DNA of 64,000 nt, taken from positions 5,284,001 to 5,348,000 of the forward strand of contig NC_136016.1 in the NCBI RefSeq assembly GCF_048128805.1, written 5' to 3'. This document shows, piece after piece, positions 59,301-64,000 of the stretch. The number at the start of each line of letters is the position of its first letter. Position 1 is the first letter of the stretch. This DNA comes from Centroberyx gerrardi (lineage: Eukaryota > Chordata > Actinopteri > Beryciformes > Berycidae). The notes under the pieces were generated by a model that had not been told where the DNA came from, searched no databases, and worked only from the letters and a program-made list of their open reading frames with translations. A program made the translations under genes and the position numbers.

Positions 59301-62300
59301 TATTTACCCAGGGAAGGTTGGCTGAGCAGTGAGCATGCATGCTGTTTTTCAGCAATCATATTTGTACAGTTACACACATTCACTCATACACACCCAGTGC
59401 AGCCACAGTCTTCTACTGTCAGCCACTGAGCTGCTCCACTGAACAGTGTTGAGTTCAGGGAATAATCTATGACTTCCGGTGCACCAATCTGAACAGAAAT
59501 CAGTTATACTTTCAGAAAAGTGTTAATTTATGCTTTTATTTTCAGTAAAAGACCCTATCCTCATGTAACGTGGATCATTTGATGCTATTTACTATGATTT
59601 ATGCTATAAATTCACATCATTAAGGTTTATGACTTTATAAACTCCACTATTCTGCAAATAGAAAGGTGTGTAAACTGAGCTGAGGTGCGTTTACCCTCCA
59701 CTACATCCCCCGGTGTTCCACCCACGTAATCAAAGGGATCAATCAGAGCTATCAAGGCAATTAAGGGTGATTGACGACTTTTACACTCCAGCTCATCTGT
59801 GACAAGGCGGCTGTCGGAAATGATTCTCGGCGCCGCTGTTTGTACAGCCTGAGCATCGCAGGGCGTGAGCTTGGCAGGTGCCGAGGCCGATCTCTCTCAC
59901 CTGTGTTCAAACTCGTTTGAAGGAAACGATAGCGGCAATCTGCATTTCAAGAGCCAGTTGCCTAGTAACCCAACCTGTTCCACTCCGATGTCATGCGTTA
60001 TAGTAAATATGCGTGATTCCCTGCCTCCTCATCACTTTATTTATTATGATTACAGTATTTTCTTATTTCAAAGAAGGGTGATTTGCTGTTGTTGTGAGGT
60101 CAACCCGTGTTTCATTGCACTCAAAAGAGTATACTTAAGTGCATATTTCATTGACTTGAACTGATAATGGTATGCTGACTTTTCTTCTCATTTCAATTCA
60201 ACTTTCTACCTTTTGAATATGGCAAACTGGGTATTAGCCACATATTAAATAGAGTATAAAATCGGATTTATAAATGTTGTTTTGACTGCTAACCATCCGG
60301 CGCATCAGACAATCACAATAAAAAACAATTTCCCTGAGCTAAGTAGATTATGCGATATTCTTCTGCATTAATATCCTATCTCTCTCACCGTATCGATTTG
60401 TTGATGACAAGCTAAGGGAGAGAAATTGAGGCATTTGGGGCCTGTGAGTGAAGGGTTTGCGATGGTGTTGTACATCAAATGCGAAGGCACAGCCTCTCTC
60501 CATAAGCCTGGCTGCCAGTTATCCTCTCCATGCGTGTCATTTGAGCTGATGGGCTTGGCTCAGTTGTCTCCACTGCTAAGCAGCGCCAAACAGGGCAGAG
60601 CCGGCCAAAAAGACCCAAATGAAATAAGAGCCCTTTACATCTCTGTGCCTATTCTTTCTATGTTGACAGTAAAGGGCTAATTGAGCTCAAATGCTGCGGT
60701 GAGTACGGACATAGGGGAGTAAAATCAAAGAGAGACCTTCCTCTCTGTTCGGGTCTTTGCCGGTCATGCTTTTTGTATCCTCTTTTCTCTCTCCAGCGTT
60801 TTTACCAGCAGAAGTTGAAATGGGGACAGACGATGGAAAAGTTGTGCTGCTGTGGAGCCGAGTTAAAACTCTGCAGAGCCACCAAAAGAGATTCATGAAA
60901 CATTTGCAAAAGCACTTTTTTTTTTTGTCTCTGTTTTGTTAACGAAAGCTTGCACCTGTTGTTGTTTTTAATTGGCATGCAAGACGAGCTACAGAACAGA
61001 TGATTGGAAAAAAAATTCACATTTTAGCACTGATGTTTTTATCCAGAGTGATTTATAATGAGTGAGCAAGGTAGGAGGTTCAGTGTTTTGCTCATAGACT
61101 CTTCAGCAGGACACACGGCTGTTGTTGGGATTGAACCTGAAACCATCCAGTTACAGGACAGCCTGTCTAACCGCGAGGCTCCTCTTCCACCCCAGGCTGG
61201 TATAAATAAGGTCTTTCTACCACAGTGCTGTGGTCTTGAAGAGCCAAATTCAGCCTGGGCAACTGGAAGTGAGACAAATCACTCTTCTATACCTGGGGGC
61301 TGTGAAACTCTGTCATGGTGTGGTGAAAGAAATTTTGTACAAAGATCTTCTTTATTTAGCAGTATATAATTAGTAAAATGTAAAAGCTGTGATCAGTAAA
61401 ACTTAACTTTAACTGTAAGTCTAACTGTAAACCTTTGCTGTGATTTGACTCTCCCATAATCCAATTTATATGCACATGGGCTTTGACAATATCACACAGT
61501 GGGATAACTTAGTTCTGGGTATCTATTCTATTAGTTTCCTATAATGATGTATATAGTGATATAGCTAAACATTTTTATAATTGTAAGACAACTTATACAC
61601 TAGCATTTTATAATAAACATGTTGTACAGGCAGTGCTTCGATGTATATGCAATATAAGCTATGTTTGCTAACAGTTCAGTTGCTATGGCTGCTGGGACAT
61701 GGCTTCATTGGGCATTGGCCACATTGACGAGACTTGTTAGCAAAACAAAATCATTGCTGATTTTGTTATTTTCATAGGATTTGTTGACGATAAGAAATGC
61801 ATTAAAAAACACCAGCCTTATCCTTTAAACAAAATCTGGACAGAACACAATCTGCTCTTGTTTTCCAACGCTGACAGCAACAAGTGGCAGTTTTTGGAAT
61901 CACTAATTCCGACCAAAAAGCACAAGTGCCCGCAAATAGTTTCCCCGTAACATGGTCGACACAGTTTTATAGCATTATGTAAATGTTGACCGGCATTTGT
62001 CCTCTGATCTCATTGCTTTTCTTCCCCTTCTCCTGAATGCCCGTTTCATTTCAGAAACAACGTGGGAGAGGCCGTCCAGTGCGCCCGGGACGCCCAAAAC
62101 CCCCCTCCGACACAAGAACTCTCTACCAGCAGGTATTACAAATCTCTCTCTCTCCACCCTGACTCTATATATCACTTCAGCTTTGTAGTGCCCCGGGGCT
62201 GTGAATGCTTCTAAAATTCCATAGTGGCACAAAAAGCAGCCTGCTCATACACACCAAACGCACACACTTCCTGTGACTAATTTTATCTGTAGCCTCTCTA

Positions 62301-62963
62301 CTGCAGAACTAAGGCCTCCTCTGTCTTTCTGTTGGCACCGCTCCTTAAGAGGCAGCAAACAGCAACAGCCAGTAAGGTTTGTCAGATGTCTCCCAGTGTC
62401 AGAAGTGGTCGAACGCCAGCAGCAGCTCCCATTCATTTGTATCCCTTCTATCATGCAGTCAAGTCAGCGTCTGAAGCGCTGCATAGTTTTGCCTCAAACT
62501 TACAAGCCCGAACTCCCACGCATACTCAGACATCATCATCATTTTGAACAAAAAAACAGCCAGTGCGAATGGGAAAATGCTTGCTCATGTTGGCTGCACA
62601 AGTCAATAATCTCTTGACGAATTCCCATCAAGCTCGGCTCTGTTTTCGACTACCTGTCTCCGCCCCATTAAAGACATTTATCAGGCCGCAAAAAACAAAG
62701 AGACAGTTCAGCGCTGCCTCGGCTCGGGTCGTAAAGATAAGTGAATTTCCCCGAGGATCAAATAGACGCAGCGGAAGTTTACAGCGGGGCACCTCATCTG
62801 CAGACACCGAACAACAAATGAAATTTCTCTTTCCTCTTTATCTCTCCCGCTCCTCACTCAATTTCCCTCTCCAGTGAATGGATTTCACTCGGGCGGGAGT
62901 CCCTTGCATCATGTGGATCATTCGCACAACAGTCTGGTGAGGAAGACCAGCACAGAACCACAG
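42902..62963 (+). CDS. gas7: Growth arrest-specific 7, SH3 and WW exons (3' partial)
   Basis: GAS7 is an SH3-WW-F-BAR protein that bends membrane and links it to actin, best known from neurite outgrowth. Exons seen: 42902-43081 (ATG; SH3 domain of 60 residues, with LYGFSGDQHQQGLSF and GGWWEGEKDGARGWFPSSYV), 56337-56454 (first part of the WW domain: LPPHWRCYMSPQGRRYYVN), 62055-62132 (ETTWERPSSAPGTPKTP, completing the WW) and 62875-62963 (VNGFHSGGSPLHHVDHSHN...VRKTSTEPQ linker). Phases agree throughout. The F-BAR exons lie right of the window. Starting with SH3 makes this the long isoform; shorter isoforms from internal promoters are known in mammals, but I could not place one here. A small linker exon in the 13-kb first intron cannot be excluded. 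Position beside the myosin cluster matches human 17p13.1. Confidence 0.94.
43082..44210. repeat. GAS7 intron 1, 5' part: TC, CA and CTGG microsatellites
   Basis: A TC run at about 43261-43332, CA runs near 43341-43355 and 43379-43400, and five to six CTGG units at about 43529-43550. A pyrimidine-rich stretch follows at 43680-43735. No exon was recognised. Confidence 0.75.
44215..44438 (+). mobile_element. tRNA-derived SINE with triple TGACCT array
   Basis: The head, GGGCGGTGCAGTAAGCAG, and B-box-like GGTTCAAGCCC (44287-44297) indicate a tRNA-derived SINE ending in a T run at about 44432-44438. The body contains three TGACCT half-sites with single-base spacers (44370-44389). It lies in GAS7 intron 1. 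Confidence 0.65.
44505..44740. mobile_element. Degenerate hAT-like fragment
   Basis: CGATCCGTATCGCGATATGT and GATTATCGTGATATTGATTT resemble the subterminal ATCG-rich sequence of the hAT-like element at 4205-5190. No paired terminal repeats were identified. A similar GGGCCGATATT...ATATCGCGATATT stretch lies near 63658-63695. Confidence 0.35.
44985..45125 (+). mobile_element. SINE-like fragment
   Basis: GCTCCGTGGTCTGCAG, then B-box-like GTGGGTTCAAATC near 45019, then CTGTCACCTCATCCCACGC and CACCTATCCTGTCACTTTCC, of fish SINE style. Termini are unclear. Confidence 0.45.
46730..47110 (+). mobile_element. Non-autonomous repeat with poly-T interior
   Basis: It begins near CTGTCAGGAGGTTATGTTTT and contains TTTCCATGAAATTTGGTGAA, GGTGGTGATCCGACTCTGGG and about 30 T (46911-46940). 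It ends near TTGGCGGAGGTATGCGCTCT. This beginning and ending recur in fish and other animal genomes as a dispersed repeat. No coding potential. Confidence 0.6.
47316..47551 (+). mobile_element. Full-length tRNA-derived SINE with perfect target duplication
   Basis: The SINE body at 47332-47535 has an A-box-like GGTGGCTCACCGAGTAG near 47342 and B-box-like GGTTTGAATCC (47399-47409). A CT-rich region follows, then AATAAAGCATAAAATGCC and an A-rich tail. It is flanked by an exact 16-bp duplication, AAGAACCCATCTGGTG (47316-47331 and 47536-47551). The intact duplication points to a recent insertion. It lies in GAS7 intron 1, sense orientation. Confidence 0.92.
47552..49860. other. GAS7 intron 1, middle part, nothing recognised
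   Basis: No exon, RNA gene or clear element. A GC-rich patch at about 48110-48250 could be regulatory or an alternative first exon region, but no start with a convincing donor was found. Confidence 0.35.
49861..50340. repeat. Microsatellite cluster GA / CA / GT / TC
   Basis: (GA) at about 49867-49914, (CA) at about 50017-50042, (GT) at about 50093-50114 and (TC) at about 50275-50335. The CA and GT runs face each other about 50 bp apart and can pair; GA and TC form an outer complementary pair. Confidence 0.9.
50341..56336. other. GAS7 intron 1, 3' part
   Basis: No coding exon recognised before 56337. Two diverged copies of an about 100-bp sequence lie near 54434-54535 and 55443-55545, sharing CCCTTTCCTGTT, GCAAACAAAT, CCCGT-TGTTTGG-TTAGA-ACAACAAA and TTGCAA-GGG. 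CGATATTGGAT near 51095 recalls hAT-like subterminal sequence. Mixed base composition would suit conserved enhancers, but this cannot be judged alone. Confidence 0.35.
56455..62054. other. GAS7 intron 2
   Basis: 5.6 kb without recognised exon. It contains a CA run (about 57325-57342), a GT run (about 58563-58580), a repeat-like stretch at 59285-59460 (TTTATTTACCCAGGGAAGGT) and another at 61060-61200 (TTCAGTGTTTTGCTCATAGA, GGGATTGAACCTGAAACC). Both stretches are in the style of fish interspersed repeats. Confidence 0.4.
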
Positions 62964-64000
62964 GTAAGGCTGTCTGGCACTTCTTTTCTTCCTCCTCCTC
63001 AACACGATAGGCAACGCAGTCTCAAGAGATTTCGTGAAATTCCGCGCAAATTCCGAATTACGTGTTATGGAGATGAATAATGGGAAGGTCGCGTTCCTCC
63101 ACTGTGAAAGGATTTCACCATGAATTGGACTCGCCGTTTTGACGTCGGCCACCTAAAAAGGTTGGCTAACGGCTGTGTTAAGGCAAGTCTAACAACTTAG
63201 GCTAAGGTTAGGGTAAAGTTTTGGTCATGATTAACGTCTTGGCATGAGCTGAGAATTGAACCCAGGTTGCTGGAGTTGAAGGTAAATGTATATACCCATC
63301 CACCCCCCCACATACACACCCTTAGTTTCCACTATTTCAACGTCAACCTACTGCCTGTTACGTAATCCTTTCCTGGTGGGGAAACGTACTTCTCTCACTT
63401 TTCATGCACCTTATTTGCATTTTAGGACATCATGCTCATTTCACAAAATTTCATGAGACTGTTATATGACTGTATTTTGTTATATATTTTATGTATAGGT
63501 GCTCCCAGTGGAAATCAAACCCCATTTTCTTTACTTGGACGCCCCAATAGACATGCATTAGGACTAGGGGCCCACATTTGATACGATTCTGTCCCAGGAA
63601 TCCCCATATGGCGAGATTTTTGTCATTGTTGACTTAGTATTGTATTGTAGTAGGCTTGGGCCGATATTTGGTAATATTGAATATCGCGATATTTTCTGTG
63701 GTATCGCATATTGTGAAACCTGTGATTTAAATAGTCATTCCTATACATTCTCTAGTGAATTAGTTACATTAAATTATTCCTCATTTTGCCGCAATGGTGA
63801 CTCCTTGGAACCTCCTCAAGGGCCCTTGGGTGTCCCCGTACCCCACTTTGAGACCCGCTGTCCTAGTCATAGCAGTGTTGGTGTCTTTCTCAACCCACTG
63901 AGCTACACAGGTCCTCTTCCTCCTCCACCTCCTCCTCCTCCTCCTCCTCCTCCTCCTCCTCCTCCTCCTCCTCCCTCTCTACCTTGTCTTTAATGCCCTC
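62964..64000. other. GAS7 intron 4 (start), with CTC microsatellite
   Basis: No exon seen. A trinucleotide CTC/TCC run occupies about 63915-63975 and would encode polyproline only by chance. A hAT-like GGGCCGATATTTGG lies near 63658. Confidence 0.6.

Noticed and set aside
63640-63993. Frame ending in a polyproline run near the right edge
   Set aside because: The prolines come from a CTC microsatellite inside a GAS7 intron, with no splice support.

Overview
The window is vertebrate nuclear DNA, almost certainly from a teleost and probably a percomorph. Genes are split by GT-AG introns, CA/GA/TC microsatellites are abundant, and there are several tRNA-derived fish SINEs plus hAT-like and Tc1 relics. 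The proteins read as fish orthologues of vertebrate families. No prokaryotic or viral gene content was seen, and no CRISPR array or free-standing RNA gene.

Layout, left to right. (1) 402-3268 (+): the last four coding exons of DNAI1, an axonemal outer-arm dynein intermediate chain; the rest lies upstream of the window. (2) 4205-5190: a non-autonomous hAT-like element with a perfect 8-bp target duplication. (3) 5759-8101 (-): complete three-exon ADPRM, a metallophosphoesterase. (4) 10116-10602 (+): two orphan elastase exons, including the active-site serine, with no upstream exons nearby. (5) 12185-15754 (+): an intact eight-exon gene for an unrecognised 737-aa protein. It has a conserved-looking N-terminal domain, 31 copies of an 11-residue repeat and a very basic tail. 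(6) 15.9-22.8 kb: intergenic DNA with a Tc1 relic, MITE-like repeats and a tandem duplication just before the next promoter. (7) 22871-36047 (+): a complete sarcomeric myosin heavy chain gene with 38 coding exons and 1938 codons, preceded by a MEF2 site and a TATA box. (8) 37.5-40.85 kb (+): a decayed tandem copy of that myosin gene. (9) 42902 to beyond the right edge (+): the 5' part of GAS7 (SH3 exon, WW exons and linker), with a 13-kb first intron; the F-BAR exons lie outside.

ADPRM, sarcomeric MYH and GAS7 lie together in the same order as in the human 17p13.1 muscle-myosin cluster, which supports orthology of the block. DNAI1 is on another chromosome in human, so its position here is a lineage difference. 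The genes do not form one pathway: cilium motility, nucleotide-diphosphate hydrolysis, muscle contraction and membrane/actin shaping are independent jobs.

The observations most worth a second look are: the unrecognised repeat-rich gene; a repeat family carrying DR1 nuclear-receptor motifs, with three copies around the myosin promoter; a Trp-to-Ser change at residue 131 beside the myosin ATP site; and the orphan elastase exons. Coordinates were read by eye and may be off by one base in places.
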